Shown piece after piece: positions 1 through 13,481 of a stretch of 64,000 nucleotides of DNA. Under the pieces are notes generated by a model that saw only the letters and a program-made list of their open reading frames with translations, had not been told where the DNA came from and did no database searches. Made by a program: the position numbers and the translations under genes. The DNA is taken from assembly GCA_000499405.2 (NCBI GenBank), contig HG738138.1, positions 9,174,888 to 9,238,887 of the forward strand, given 5' to 3'. This DNA is from Onchocerca volvulus (lineage: Eukaryota; Nematoda; Chromadorea; Rhabditida; Onchocercidae). Positions within the stretch are counted from its first letter, which is position 1. Every line of letters begins with the position of its first letter.

Positions 1-2504
1 CTTAATTGTAATAAGTTGTTTTCAAAAGAAAAGCTTTTGTAATATTCAATTGTTCTTATCATTACTCAATCCATTGCCTCGTTTACTTGTTCCTTCACTT
101 TTTGTATTTATTGATGGAGTCATTATTTGTTGAAAGTTATTTATGGAATGGCTATCACTATAATATTTTTGTAGTGATTGTTTGCGTTATTTTAAATTGG
201 AAGCACAAGTATAATGTATTTACTCTCATTATTATGAGCTTCTGTTATTGGCATTTATTTACCGGGTACTGAAAAGTTTCAACCGGTCTAAAATTTGCAT
301 GGTTGATTGTATATTCTGAGCTGAGCAATAATTCCCAGTCATCTTTTTTCGCGTTTTATGTTTATATCTTTTCAATGATATTATACATGAAATTATTTTC
401 AGACTATCGAATTAAGAATCAATTATTTTCTGGCAAGTTTCTTGCATCTTTTAAATGCTAATCATAAATTTCTTTTATTATATAAGTATTTTCATCTATT
501 TGAGAGACTTCTGCTCCTCCAAATTTTTCTATATTGCCCAGTCGACTGAAGTTTTTCACAAAGTTTAGCCATGAATTTTTCGAGTTTTGGATTTTTTTTT
601 TTTTTTTTTTTTTTTATATATCTTGCGCTGTTATTACATGATCAATTTTGCCTGAGATTTTTGAGAACTTTGCCTTTTATACTGTCGCAAGAAGTAATTG
701 TTTATTGCTGGTTTCAGCTCATGTAACAAAATTCAGCTTAATTGGGTTTAAGTTATTATAATCCGAGATTCTGAAATGAAATATCCTAGAATTCCTCCAG
801 TGGGGGTTATTTTGTATTTCATTGTGGGCAAAAGGAGCTTTGTAGCTGTGAACTGCTTTTAATCGGCGATTAAGTTGCTTTTTGTAAGAGGTAATTTTTT
901 TATTGTAACAAAAATATTCTTATCCGAAAGAGAATTTACAATTTACATTGTTTTATTCTGTAAATGAAAATCTGTTATTTTTTCGAATATTCTGTGATGC
1001 GGCAAATACTGTAAGTTTGGAACAATGGTAGCCTAAGTAAGGTTATTTGTGAATAATTTATTAAAAGAAATCAGGAAATCGTTGTTTGCCGAAGTACAGG
1101 GTGTTGCGTTGATGTTTGTACAGGTGAATCGCTGGCTGACATCGATTAGACTTAGAAGATGTAAACTGTTTAAGTCAGAAAAGCAATAATAGGAGAGATT
1201 GGTCAGTTAGATTGATGATGTATTGCAATAGATAAATTCCTGAGTGTAAGTTTTCAACTATATATTTTTGAAGGTTGGCTTTTGCAACTTATTTCTCGAG
1301 GAATTTGTCAGGAATTTATCTCTATCTATTCTATTTTATGCCATTTGACCTCCCTCTTACCACACCGTTCAACTGCTGCATGTCATAGATTTATCATAGA
1401 CTGACGATGTATTGAATGCTATTGGTGATTGATATGTTGTGACCGCTATGCTTGCGGTGCAGTTTCTGTCTTCACTGCAGGGGTATTGCACGCAGAACTT
1501 TGCTGTTTCATCTTACTGATATATTTATTGCCCTTTTGCTAAAGCTCCTTTAGCAACTTCTAATTTAGTTAACCATCTGCTATATTAAACTAACTATTTG
1601 CAGATTAATTCATTTTAGTCTCATAATTATAGCTTTATGTAATTGGGTTGATGTTAATAATTATTGATTCTGCTCTTATTATATTGTATGTAAATGCAAA
1701 AAGTAGAGGCAGTAATCTAATCAAAACGAATTGTTTACCATTCGGAATTTTTCCGAGTTTCCTTTTGCAAAGTCCTCCATAGAGTTAGAATCGGCTACTT
1801 CCAATCACTTCAGATAAACATAATTTAAAATAGTCAATTCAACTGTCATTTAGCAATTCAATTTCCAAAAAAATGAGAAAACTTAGAGGAAACACTCGTT
1901 TGTTGCAGTATTTTTTCTTAGCAACTTGTAACAACTGGCTGTTCTCGCTGGTTCTCATTTTTGATGAATAATATCAGGGTAGATATCCTTCAACCGTGCA
2001 CATCTAGGAATGTCTGATGTCCTATAAGCCTGTATATTTGTGGTGTTAGCCAAACCCACCATAAATGCTATAAACAAAAAGAAGGTTCATTAGAAGGTTA
2101 ATCCACTTTCCTTGCCCATCCTTCCTCACTTCTTTATTCCTTCTATTTATTGTTTCATATTGCTGTTACATTTCCGAACCTTGCAATTTCCTAATGTGAC
2201 CGTCCACGTTGTCCTTTATTTTCCGCTGTAAATTAATTTGGTTTAAAATCTCTCGCATGACATGTTAACATTCAGAATAGTTGTCACCGTAATGTTTATA
2301 CGCATTTTTGCCGCAGAATTTTGACTAGTAGATTCTACCAAAGAATCGAAAGAAATCATCTCACTTTTATACTACAGTCATCTGGGTCAAATGAAGTGTT
2401 TTTTATTTGAGGAGTTTTGCATCATTTTTTAAATTGTGCATTATTTTTCTTCCTTTAGGCATTCTTTCTTAGTGCATTTTTTCCAAGCTAAAGTTTGAAG
2501 CAAC
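1..2504. other. gene-poor AT-rich stretch
   Basis: No convincing coding exon was seen on either strand. Open frames are short and of low-complexity composition. A run of about 23 T lies near 590-615. Nothing here resembles an RNA gene or a transposon end that I can support. Confidence 0.6.
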
Positions 2505-2739
2505 ATGGAGGATTTGGGGAAACTTCACGAAATTGAGTTTCTTGATGCTTCACAAGGTTGGTATTTCTGGATTGCAAGTAAAGCCATTGTTTTTGACATT
2601 ATCTTTTCTCCTCACATGGCATTCAAAGATCTTCTGGTCATATATTTTTCTTCTATTTTGGTGTCCATTAAATATTTTTTTTTTTTAATTTCGGAATAAA
2701 GCGAATTTTCTTCAAGATGCTTATTTTGAGGACTTAGAG
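2505..2739 (+). CDS. possible two-exon start of an unrecognised gene
   Basis: A TTTTTTCCAAG acceptor-like site lies about 20 bases before an ATG at 2505. Exon 1 (2505-2556) ends on a GTTGGT donor; exon 2 (2702-2739) follows an AAAG acceptor after a T-rich run and ends on a perfect GTAAGT donor. The phases match (1, then 2 bases completing the codon). The joined peptide is acidic and hydrophobic, beginning MEDLGKLHEIEF and ending AYFEDLE. I do not recognise it. The next good acceptor, near 2996, would add only three residues before a stop, so the gene is either a 33-residue peptide or continues into exons I could not find. It could also be chance. Confidence 0.3.
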
Positions 2740-5700
2740 GTAAGTGATTTGGAAAGAACTTTTCATTTTGAAGATACTTAAAGTGTGTCGGAAGAGTGAA
2801 TGAAATTCATCAACAACGGATGAATATATACATGGCGTCTATGAAAAAGAAGGTGAAGGAGGAAAACTACGCTTCATTTCCCTTCCACTAAAATCAATAA
2901 ATGACTATTAGTGCATGAGACTAAACACGTGTGTATAAAGATGAGTAGTTTGAAAGCGTTAAGACCTTAGTAATTCTTGTTCCCTTCCATTTCAGTTAGC
3001 CAGCTAGGTTCTTTCTATGTGGCAAAGTATTTATCTCTGGGCTTTTTCAAATGCGATGAAGTTAGTTTAATGCTCGGAAAAAGAAGTCCTGCCATCTTGT
3101 CCCTAATTGTTCTCTTGCTCTTCCATCTCTTTCAAAATTGGAATCGTGAAGTTTTCGCATTTTTACTACGATTCTTCAAGCTTTTACGTTTTATGGAATC
3201 TTAAAAATTTAAATTTATAATTTCCTTAACAGTATGTCAATTCTAGGAGTCAGTATCGTCCTCTGATTTTCACCCGTATCAATACCCATTTTCAATTTGC
3301 AACTACGTATTTGCAAACGTCCATGTTCAAGCAGAAATATTGTAAACAGACGGCAAGCCTTAATTTTGTTTTTGATATATTGGTACATCCTATCACTCAA
3401 TTTTTTACTCTCGATAAATGTGGAAAAGTTCAAGCGGCTGAAACGAAAAAACGCTATCTGAAATATTTTGAAATGTTGCACTGATGAATTCAGTTTTATT
3501 TATTAGCTACAATCTGACAAAATTGTAATGTGTTTTCATCCGGCACAGTTGTAACACTCTAGCTATGTAGAAAAAGGTTTCGGAAGTACTGAAACATATC
3601 GGACACTCTCTTTTACTCTCCGGAAAAGCATTATTACGTCAGACATCAGACCGTCATTTTTCGATTCACATGAAGTTATGAGTTCCCTCGTGCTTCGACA
3701 TTAACTCGATCATCGTCAGCCTTTCATCATGATCAGAGATCAGAAATGAACATCATGTTTTAAAATATTCTATTGATTATCCTTAACAAAAATAAACATG
3801 CCATGTATGGCGGTCATGATGGATTTTACCATCTCTTCATTGTTTGTTCTGCCCAAATTTGCTATTTTATCTATCATTAAGTTAGTTTTATAAAGTACTG
3901 AAAGTATAAAAAGAAGGAATGCTGAATTCAGACTTGACTTGAACGTTTGAAATTTTTATTCAATCTCATAAGAGATAATTTCATATCTAACTAACTCATC
4001 GATTTTTCAGAAATCATTCCCCAAATGTGGATAACTACTTGTGTTGATTGTTAACAAGATTTGTTCAGTAGCGCAAAAATTAAAGTTTTCGGAAGACCTT
4101 TCTCGCTCTTACATCCAATCTAATTTTAGCATTTGCACAATTTTAATCCAAGTGCACATACTGAGACTGAATTTAATAAAAGTTTGTTTCATGTCTTGTG
4201 CCATCATCCTTCACTATATTATTTTTCAGTCCACTCAATTAGCATCCAGTTAAATATTATTATTATACATCAACACAGTTTATCATCGATCCTGTCCAAG
4301 ATCTTAAATTTTAGATTAATTCAGAGGCCTTTACATATTCTGATGCATCTAATCTTTCGGAACCCAATGAGTTTGAAACTGTATCACGAAATAACAATTA
4401 TTCTTAATATTTACATTTCAAATTTAAATATGTTTTTGATAAACTCCTACATATTGAATATTTCGCCAAAAAAATTGCAGCAATGTATAAATAAATGCAA
4501 TAATGAACATAAATGAAAGTAATTCATGCATAATTTGCAATTTTCATTCAGTGTAGCAAAGTTCTATCTTGTTAAATGTTGGTTCTTTTGCTACTCTTTA
4601 AGTAAATATGAAGCATTTCCCGGCTTTGATAAATCTGAATGAACTATGGATTTACTACTTCTAGAGAAACTATGTTAAATTGCCCAATATGAAATTTAAC
4701 GTTTACATTGACATTTCGTAATTAGTATAATTGACGCCACTTATTATAACTTCGAATATTCATAGCATTTCTAAAAAGTTTCATCTGTCAAATTTTGTGC
4801 AGAGTCTTGTTAGAAGATGCATGTTATTAACAACAATGCGAAACACAGTGTCAGATGTAATTGTACAGAAAAGCGTAAAAGTTTTAATTAGTCATTTGTT
4901 CTCATTTGATTTTTTTTTTTTTTTTCAGCATTATTTAAATCAAATGTTATCGTTCATCCAAATTAGAAGATTTAAATATTCCGATTGTTTTGTAACTTTT
5001 CTTTTTTTTTTTTGGTATCCAAATTTGAAGGATAGTGTAAGCTTCAAGTTCGAAAATGTGTAGAGCAAACATTCTGAAAATTGGGGAAGCTTTCTGGGGA
5101 GAAAAATAATGCATAGAATGGTTTCGGTATCTTGCATATTCATTTATTTTCTCATCGATATCTGTTGCTTCATTATTTCGGAAAAGATCAAATGGCGCAA
5201 AGATTGAAAATGTGTGCAATAGCTTTTGGAATTTTATAGAAATTTATAGTAGTTATGACTTATGATTGCTCAATTCAGGAAAATGTAGCAAGAGCTTTCG
5301 TAGAATCCTAGACGACATGACTGGCATCTGAAAATGAAACTCTCAGCATTTCCTAAACATTTGCAATATTTTTTGTTGCACCACATCAGCTTATTTATTC
5401 TTATGCAATTAGAAGAGATCATCATTCTGTGATCGATTCGAAGATCGATTTTTCGCTTTGATTTCATATTTGCAGTTCTTATTGTCATGACTTCAATTTC
5501 AATCTCAATTTAAAAAATGGTTTCAATTTCATTGTACTACAACAAAACTCCTGCAAAATTTTCAGATGTATACATAGGTTTGTAGATGGAGACAGTTACT
5601 TTCTGCATTAAGTTTTCAACTTTGTGTGTCCCAGTTACTGGTCTTCATGATATCCTGCAAAAACGAGAGCTGACATGATACCGTAATTGTTAGTGTATCA

Positions 5701-8314
5701 TTTTCTGGATTTGTAGTTTCTAATGATAACCTCTGCGTGTGACAATTTTATTTTTATTCTAAAAAATTGTGCTAAAAGTATGGAATTATGAACAATTATT
5801 AATTCAAATTCTGATTTAACGACATTCTTTTAAAAAGTAGGGAAATGTACGAAAGAAATCTGGGGTAGAGGAGAAGCAAAAAAAAAATCATGCAACTGTA
5901 TCAGAGCTCTTGTTTCCTAGAAGCTGAAACTCTTCTGATGTTCAGACCAATGATTATTTTGATTTTTCTCACGTAAAAATGGAGTACTCAAAGATCAATT
6001 CCTGTTTCCAGAATTTCATGACCTACTGCAAATCTTCATGTGCAAAATTATTTTCAAACAATTCAAATATTCAGTTATTTTCAGAAGATTTTTGAAAAGT
6101 AATAAATGGATTATTCGTCAATCTTCGTTGATTCATCTTCTGATAACCCAAGATAGTTGCTTCCTAACAATTCAGTAATTTAATAGCACGTCGCAAATAC
6201 TTGCAGTTATCAATCAAATGTCACCTGTCTCTATATTAATTTACTTGAAATGGTATATTAGTTCGAATGAAATTTGAAGATCGGTAATAGATCTGTTATT
6301 TCCTATCTGTACAAATCCTTGTTAAATAGTGAAAATATAAACTATTATTTTCATTTTACATTTTTTGAGTTTAAGCTTTTCAGTTTAATTTCTAGTTTTC
6401 GATTAAAACAGAATGTTCGGGAACAACTTTTAATATCCGATAAATGAAGAAAGAAAAAAAAAAAGAAAATCAGACAGTAGATTTTGCTGTGGTATTTTTC
6501 GAGCAAATAACACAGGTGTTAGTGCTTGTGGTGTTCTAGTTTTCCAACAAATTGAAAATGACTGAATCGAAATTCCATCTCGATAGATGAATCCAATTTG
6601 TTGTTTTTATTCCATTAATTTATTCTCAATTACTAAATTCTTAAATATAGGACTTCATACATGTTAAAATTTTGAGCTACCGTTTTTTATAGCATTACCG
6701 ATAGTTTTCATTCTTTTTCTTCTTTTTTTTTATTTTTTCATTTAATGAAAGACTTAATTTTTTCAATTTTTATTACGTTTAGTTATTTTTTGCTATTTAG
6801 CTGTAAGCTAACACTCAGTACATCGAATGAAGGCATTTGTGAAAACAAATTTTTTCAATTTTAATATATTACCGTTAGTTAAGCGAAACATCGCGAAGTA
6901 TTAAATAATGTTGCATCTATACATTTACCTATTTGTAATTTTTTGCATATTTTTCCGTGCTGTTCGTTAACGAATATTTTTTTTTATAATAAAGAATCAA
7001 AATGGCACACAGGTATAGAATGAAATATTTGTATGATTTAAGCTATGGAAATAAAAACTTCAGAAAAACACTCATCAAAATTTTTTATAAATTGTATCGC
7101 TCCAAATGGATTAATTACAATGTTTCAAAACCGTTTCCACTTTTTTATTCCTGGATGATCAAAAATGTATCAGCACTTGTACAGATATCATACAAATCAC
7201 GGATCATGATTTCATTTAAAAAAATATTTCATTCTATTATTCATAAAAATACTATAAGTTAGCTTCCGAAAAGTGAATAATTGCCTGTTATTTAATTAAT
7301 TTGATATTTATTCAAAAGAGATTCTTCCGCTGCAATTATCATAATCTACGAGTGAGAAATCAGGAATCACGCATATCATGTGACACAATGCCGTTACCTT
7401 TAATTGAAAATGATATTACTATAAATAAAACGTTAGTAATAGCGTTTACTGTTATAATCTTATTGATCAGAAACTAGAGCAACGTACCTTCGTTGGTTAC
7501 TCCAGAGATTAGAAGTGAAAACATTTGTAATTCTGAAAAACTAAGACTCTTTTGTTTTTCATCTTCATCAGTCACCGCTCCATTCAATTATATATATATA
7601 TATAACTATTTATAATCAGTTCACACTCATTCCCTTACCAATCTACTTCCTAGCGATTAACTGACCTTTTCCTTAGTTTCAAATTTTGGCTGAATTTTGA
7701 AATTTTTGTCATTTTTGAGTTAATTCCTGCATTCTAAAAATCTTGAAATTAAACTTTCAAGTTGTTGTTCTCAATCCTTTCATTATCACGATGATCCAGC
7801 TTGAAGTTTTCAATCGATGGCATCGATTTTATTATTTTAAAACTCATTTCCCCTTTTTGTTTTATAAAATCTCGCGTATAAAAATAGTTATGAATGATAT
7901 AAAAAGAGGAAAAATAACAGGTATAAATTAATGATAACTTTAGAAACTACTCAAATTACAGTCATTACATTACAAGTTATTTGCAATATTCTATTATCTT
8001 CAATGTTTTGTTCAAAGAGCAACTTATGCGCAGCTAAGTTTTCTTACATATTCTATAATTCTATATCAAATCTCTGCTTCAATTGCTGATAGAAGGTTAA
8101 ACTCAAATTATTTGTTATTTTTTGTTAAAAAGTGAGTAGAAATACTGCAAAGTCTATTAATTTTGAATAATATTCTCTTAACTTTTGATTGAATAAACAT
8201 GCACGATATTCATTTTTCAACAAATTTTACATTCAATTTCTTTTATATCATTATTCTAATTTTTTTACTTTTTTGAAAAAACTAAAAGTCGTTTTATTTT
8301 TATTTTGAATGATA
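2740..8314. other. gene-poor AT-rich stretch
   Basis: About 5.5 kb without a gene I can support. Several open frames of 60-130 codons occur, but they are AT-driven (F, I, N, K, L rich) and have no splice context. Poly-T and poly-A runs occur near 4911, 5003 and 6453, and a short (AT)n run near 7590-7604. No RNA gene was seen. Confidence 0.55.
8293..8304 (-). terminator. two AATAAA polyadenylation signals after the 8315-8632 frame
   Basis: TTTATT occurs at 8293-8298 and 8299-8304 on the plus strand, which reads as AATAAA twice on the minus strand just downstream of the stop codon at 8315. In such AT-rich DNA the hexamer is common, so this is only supporting evidence. Confidence 0.35.
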
Positions 8315-8632
8315 CTAAATATTGCTAAAGCAAGTGTAGATAAAAACAAAGACAGCAAAAAATACAGAAATAAATAATACAACCATTATACCATAAGTGA
8401 CAGAATAAACTATAAAGCGTCCAATAAATTTCAGTATACATGAATTCCATTCCATTATTTTACGGAACATTTCACTTAACTTTCCTGAAACTTTCTGAAA
8501 CTTCGTTTGAAGTTTCTTTATGGTGTTCGATCTAAGAAATCGCTCATTTTTTTTTCGAAACCTCTTTTGAAATTTTTGCCTAGCAATCTCTCGAGGTGGT
8601 CCTTTCCGGGATTTACCTTTATGCCGAGACAT
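8315..8632 (-). CDS. small basic protein with C-terminal membrane segment
   Basis: Single-exon frame of 105 residues on the minus strand. The start is well defined: the ATG at 8630-8632 has an in-frame TAA two codons upstream. Residues 1-50 are strongly basic (start MSRHKGKSRKGPP, later RQKFQKRFRKKNERF), followed by a short amphipathic stretch. A hydrophobic segment of roughly 25 residues (about 74-100, VTYGIMVVLFISVFFAVFVF) sits just before the C-terminus, giving a tail-anchored layout. Two overlapping AATAAA signals lie 11-22 bases after the stop (8293-8304 on the plus strand), which supports a real transcript end. I do not recognise the family. A fortuitous frame cannot be excluded because introns are expected in this genome. 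Confidence 0.45.
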   Translation of the reverse strand: MSRHKGKSRKGPPREIARQKFQKRFRKKNERFLRSNTIKKLQTKFQKVSGKLSEMFRKIMEWNSCILKFIGRFIVYSVTYGIMVVLFISVFFAVFVFIYTCFSNI

Positions 8633-10823
8633 CGCTTAGAATTCGAACATTTTATGGTGATCAAGAAAATAAATTTATCACAACAGCATGAATTAATGGG
8701 TGGACTATAGAGTCTCATATTTTTTATCCATTACATATTAGCAATAGTAAATCATAATATGTGTGCCTTGAATACATTACTAGAAGACAATCATAAAATT
8801 ATTTGTTGATTCCCAGCACATAAGTCGAAATTTTAATAATCTTATGAACTTCAAGTTTTCTGGAAATCAAGATGAATTGATACTTATTCGAACTGTCTTA
8901 CTAGCTTGACGTTATAGGGCCTTATGTTAGCTTGATGAAAGAAGCTTATGATACTACGCATCATACCAATCATCTACTAATCATTTTGTCTCATCACGCC
9001 TTATTAAACGTCTTCAACTTTTGTCTTGTCGCAGTTAAACGTTGATTCTTCATTTTTCTGCATGCATATGTTGCCGGATTTTGCTCATGCATGAGGCATG
9101 CTTGTTCATCTTTTTGCTAAACAAATGAACTTCACAAACTGCTTGACCATGTGAAAAAATCTGATTTTTTCGAAATCTCCTTCCAATTTGTTTGCTTACA
9201 GGAACTTGCAACTTGCTACCAACAATGCAACACTGTTCGGATTAACTAGTATGTCGTGATCTACAAGAAGTTTCAGGCAAATACCGAACACTTCAGTCTT
9301 TATCAGAGAACAGTGGGCCGATCGGAATTTTTTTTAGTTTTTTTAGATGCGGTTGGTTGGTTTCCAGATTTTCCATGTTCATTAGGATTGCATCAAGTGT
9401 TCCTAGCATCGCATCAGAATTCTTTTATCATACCTTTTAGGCTTCAAATCTTAATCATATTTTGTGATCTTTTCGTGTCCTTTTTTTTACTTTGTGATCT
9501 TATGATATAGCGATATCAGTTAATTTGCTGATAAATTCTTTTAACTACAATGATATCTGGAATATATAATTTTGATTCTAAAATCTTAAAGTATTTTATA
9601 TCACTTATGCTTTCCATCTCCTTTCTCATTTTCCATCATGTTTTTATAACGTGCACTATCTTTTGCAATGTTTCCAGTATTCTACTTTTGTAACTTTTTT
9701 TTTTTGGTTATGTTAATGTTCATATTTAGTTCACGCACTATTGCTCCATAAATTAACAAGATAATCAATGGTTTCTCCCTAATTTTAATAATTACCTAAC
9801 CGGCGTTTTCTAGTCGATGATTCTCCAGTTTTCTCTTAGATACAATTTTGGTGTGATTCCCCATCCTATGTTATCGCTTGGGCCCCAAAAATAAATAATT
9901 TTTTAATCTCCTTTTTCAGAGTTTCATATTATTATATTTTTAGTCATAAACAGTTTATTCTTATTCCTCAACAGTCTGCTTTATCTTTAGTAAGCTTACT
10001 GGAGGCAATAAGAGCAATCGATGATATTCTCTTTTTTTTCTTTGTTTCAATGACCCAGGAAATGAATAAAGCATAAATGCAGATAAGATTCTTTAAAATT
10101 ATGGAATTGAAGAAGAAGCATTGGTGATCAATTAGCGTGTCACTTTCGGTTATGCTAGTTTTGTAAGTAATGATGAGGAATTTTAGTGTAAATGAAAGCC
10201 TGCAGCTTAATTATGAATACACCCAATGTCGCAGTTACTTAGATAAATGAAGTTAAAATGGTTTTATTGGCTGTAAAAGTGAAGTCATTAGGACCTATGG
10301 CTAGGCTGGTGCAAAACGTCTTCATGGATTGAGCCTTTCATTGGTCGATCTTGCGATGTCTAAATATATGGAAAAAGGCTCTGGCACCAGGGTATCTCCT
10401 ATGCTGTGTTTGTAGTTGGCATTCTTGAGAGCCTCGTCCTGAGACTTGCTGTTGAACTTTTAGATTTTACCAACTGCAAAACAAAGTTATTTATGACAGC
10501 AAAAAAATTTGTTCCTATGCAGTATGATGGCTTATTTGCATCAGCAGGATGTCGACTTCGATGTCATTTCGATCTTCGCTATCACTTTCGCACAAAATAA
10601 ACATTTTTATCACACAACTTTTTTTTATTAATTGTTGCAAAAATTATTGAAGCGGAAGTTCCTCACATTATCATTTCTATTTCCTACCATAGGTTGCATT
10701 GTCTGAATTTAGCCCACTAAAATCTACCGAAATTTCATTTTCTTTCATTTTTTTTCTTTTATTTTCGAAATGAAAAATGAATTTCACGAAGTATCGTATA
10801 TTATTACTGAAGTTATTTCAAAC
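8633..10823. other. no supported gene
   Basis: Non-coding by eye. The segment 10290-10610 is somewhat richer in G and C and carries a 64-codon open frame, but it lacks splice context and a recognisable product. T-runs lie near 9482, 9698 and 10029. Confidence 0.5.
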
Positions 10824-10980
10824 ATTAGTTGGATTATATCGTTAATGCCTTCATTTCTAATTGCTTGATGAAAACATTAAGCTTTCTAAGTTAGATTATC
10901 CTTCTGATAAGCAATGTTGATTTCTAGTTGGATTACATCGCAATACCTTTATTTCTAATTGCTTAATTGAAACACTAAGC
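10824..10980. repeat. two diverged copies of a ~58-bp direct repeat
   Basis: Copy 1 spans about 10824-10882 and copy 2 about 10923-10980. Both begin TAGTTGGATTA and share ATTTCTAATTGCTT and a final AAGC, with scattered substitutions. The spacing between copy starts is about 99 bases. This looks like an old local duplication. Confidence 0.6.
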
Positions 10981-11889
10981 ATTTAAATTGATTGGGCGCA
11001 TTTTTTCATCATATCTTACACTAGTTTGATTGTAATTTACTGTAACACTTCTCACTGCTAAGTTTTGCTAGCATTGTTTTTCGAAAAAGCCGACCAGTAA
11101 ACAAGTCTTTTGTTCAGAATTTTTAGCTTATTTTATATTTTTAAAGATTTCATGATTAATCTTCCAAAATTTAATTTATAAATGATTAGGAATGATTTGG
11201 AGATCATGAACTCTTCATGAATGAAACATTTCTAACAGACAGAGAAGTCAACATCGACAAACAGTCGGTCTTTGCTTTACAGCTCACTAAAGAAAATTCC
11301 TCAACTATATTAGTTCTCTCATTAAAAATAGTAGTCGATAGCAAGTTGATGGCTAATAGCACAAATGTATCTTTCATGGATCTCTCTTATGCTGTTGAAC
11401 ATGTTCTTCGGTGCTGCGAATTAGGAGCTTGAAGTCCAGTCCTTAATCATGTTTCTTCATTTCTCTTTAAAAGTTGCATTTTCGCCATTCGAGTGTTATT
11501 TTGAAAATTAATCCAGACGACAACGATGTTTAACGCAGTCGCAAAAACCATTACAAAAGCTTTAGCAAAACAGATAATGCTTAAGAACAAAGCACTGGCT
11601 GATTTTCCGAAAGTTTTTCAGGAAGTTTCGGAAAGATAAACTGAATCGTCAAGACCTGGTTACATACATCATTCGTTTCAGCTATGCTTCGTACCACTCG
11701 GTGAAAACACGAATTTCTAGGAGACTTCGTCTCTTTTCATGCGAAGAACGTATAATTCAACATTCAAAACTTAATTCAGGTATAAAGATTTCTTTTTATA
11801 TCACATGAAAAAAAAAGGGAAATTCCGTTTAGCTTTTTCCGAATGGAATCTTTCCCTATGCGACTAAAGGATGATGTAGAAAAGTGATT

Positions 11890-11910
11890 CTTTAAGAAAA
11901 GAAATCACTT
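11890..11910. repeat. small hairpin beside the large palindrome
   Basis: AAGTGATT and AATCACTT flank a 12-base spacer (about 11882-11910), making a short stem immediately upstream of the long inverted repeat. Confidence 0.5.
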
Positions 11911-12208
11911 GACTTTTCTAATAAATTTCGGAAAGTCATCATTTTTCGAAATTTGTTCTAAACTCTTCTAAATCATCGGATGAAAACTTCATGATTTAAA
12001 TTTTTGATAGATGAATAATTTGATGAGAAAAAAGAAAAAAGAAAGGAAGAGTTCAGAAATCTTTTTTTTTTCTTTTCTCTCATCAAATTATTCATCTATC
12101 AAAAATTTAAATCATGAAGCTTTCATCCGACGATTCCGAGGGAATCTAAAGGAGAGAAAGAGAGAGAGTTTAGAAAAAATGTCGAAGAATGACGACTTTT
12201 CGATATTT
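11911..12208. repeat. long imperfect palindrome (hairpin or MITE-like)
   Basis: The inner arms are nearly perfect inverted copies of about 60 bases: roughly 11971-12033 and 12070-12135. A block of about 40 bases around TTTAAATTTTTGATAGATGA matches its reverse complement without a mismatch. The arms flank a spacer of about 40 bases made of an A/G-rich half and a T/C-rich half that can also pair. The outer arms (11911-11970 and 12136-12208) still match but with more mismatches and a GA-rich insertion in the right arm near 12150-12170. No coding capacity was seen. It could be a non-autonomous DNA element, an inverted duplication, or a source of double-stranded RNA. No clear target duplication was identified. 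Confidence 0.75.
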
Positions 12209-12235
12209 GAAGTTTCCTTATGCATAAAACAGCAC

Positions 12236-13481
12236 TAGAAGGGTCCTGTAGGTGTGTACCAATTACTTTCTGTAATTTGTTCCTTTTGCAGACTAATTAA
12301 CTTTTGATATAGTTAATCAACATATTTGCCATCTGTCTTTGCGCAATTGCTAACCATTTCTCAATGTTCGATTACTGGCGCTGCTCATCAAATACTAGGC
12401 CAATCTGCGTCTTGGGTCATTTTAGCTACACTAAAATCTACAAGTTTCTTAGTGATTATATTTTGTTTCATTGATCACAGATCAAGTTTCATGCTACGCA
12501 TTTTAAGTCAATAATTTTCTTGTTTTAAAATGTATGAATACTTTTATGCTTCAAAATGATCATTTACTGATATAACAGAATTTCTGAAAAAAACTGCACG
12601 AATTCAAAATTATTTAATAAATTTGATTGATTTGAAATATACTCTTGAATACGTCCTTTGGTTTTTTCTTTTTTTTTTTTTTGAAGAATGCAGACATTAG
12701 AATTCTAAACATATCGGCAAGATAAAGCACAGCCATAATGTGCATCATTTTTGTTACTGCTGATTGAAGTCAGTAAATTTATGTTTTATCTTTACATGAA
12801 TCATAATCTGTATATGATTATCAGGCAAGTTCCATTTCTAGTTTTCTTAAGGATGAGCAATTGCCTTCGCTGAAGAGTATTGACCACAAGTATTTATCTC
12901 CTTCGTACTTTTCGTACTACACTGAGATATCGGTCGATATATTCCCTTTAAGAACTCTCTGCTGTTTTGTTCCCTCCCCTCAGTTTTTCTATTGTTCGGT
13001 TGATTTTCTTAGTCTGTCAGCTCTATTGGATTTTTTTTTTCTAAATTTTTTATTTAGAACTTCTTACATTCTGAAAATAACGAATTAGTTGAAAAAATCG
13101 CTTACTTATTTGTTTAAAAGTAATTTTTTTTTTGCCATGATAATAATGCCCTATCGTCGGTCACTGACGCAATTTTTGAAGATCTGGAGTAATTTAAGAA
13201 ATTTTAAATCGAAATTTACTTGATAGATATCTTTATAACAGATATTTTTAACTACAGATATCTTTTGAAATAATTATTGTGAATTGCAAATTAAATTCAA
13301 CTATATTGCAGATAAAATTTGGTATTGTTCCTCGCTTATTTAGCTGCAACAAGCATTTTTTTAAAGTCAATGCCTAAATGAATTTCTAAAAAATTCTGTG
13401 GAGATTCGGTGAAGACCCAATCAATCTGGCTAATATTATTGCGGCTTGTTACGAGCTGTCAGCAAATTTGAGTGTTTTTCG
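12236..13481. other. no supported gene; likely 5' flank of the downstream secreted-protein gene
   Basis: Non-coding by eye, with T-runs near 12668 and 13123. Because the next gene starts at 13482 on the plus strand, its promoter probably lies here, but I see no specific element. Confidence 0.45.

Noticed and set aside
7002..7262. 86-codon plus frame with good AAAATGG start context
   Set aside because: Composition is AT-driven (I, K, N, S, F, Y) with no splice or polyadenylation context; no recognisable product.
10406..10600. 64-codon plus frame in a GC-raised segment, overlapping an AATAAA
   Set aside because: No proper ATG start, no upstream exon, no recognised motif.
11217..11432. 71-codon plus frame starting MNETFLTDREVNID
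   Set aside because: Balanced composition, but no splice context, homology or partner exon; kept as unsupported.
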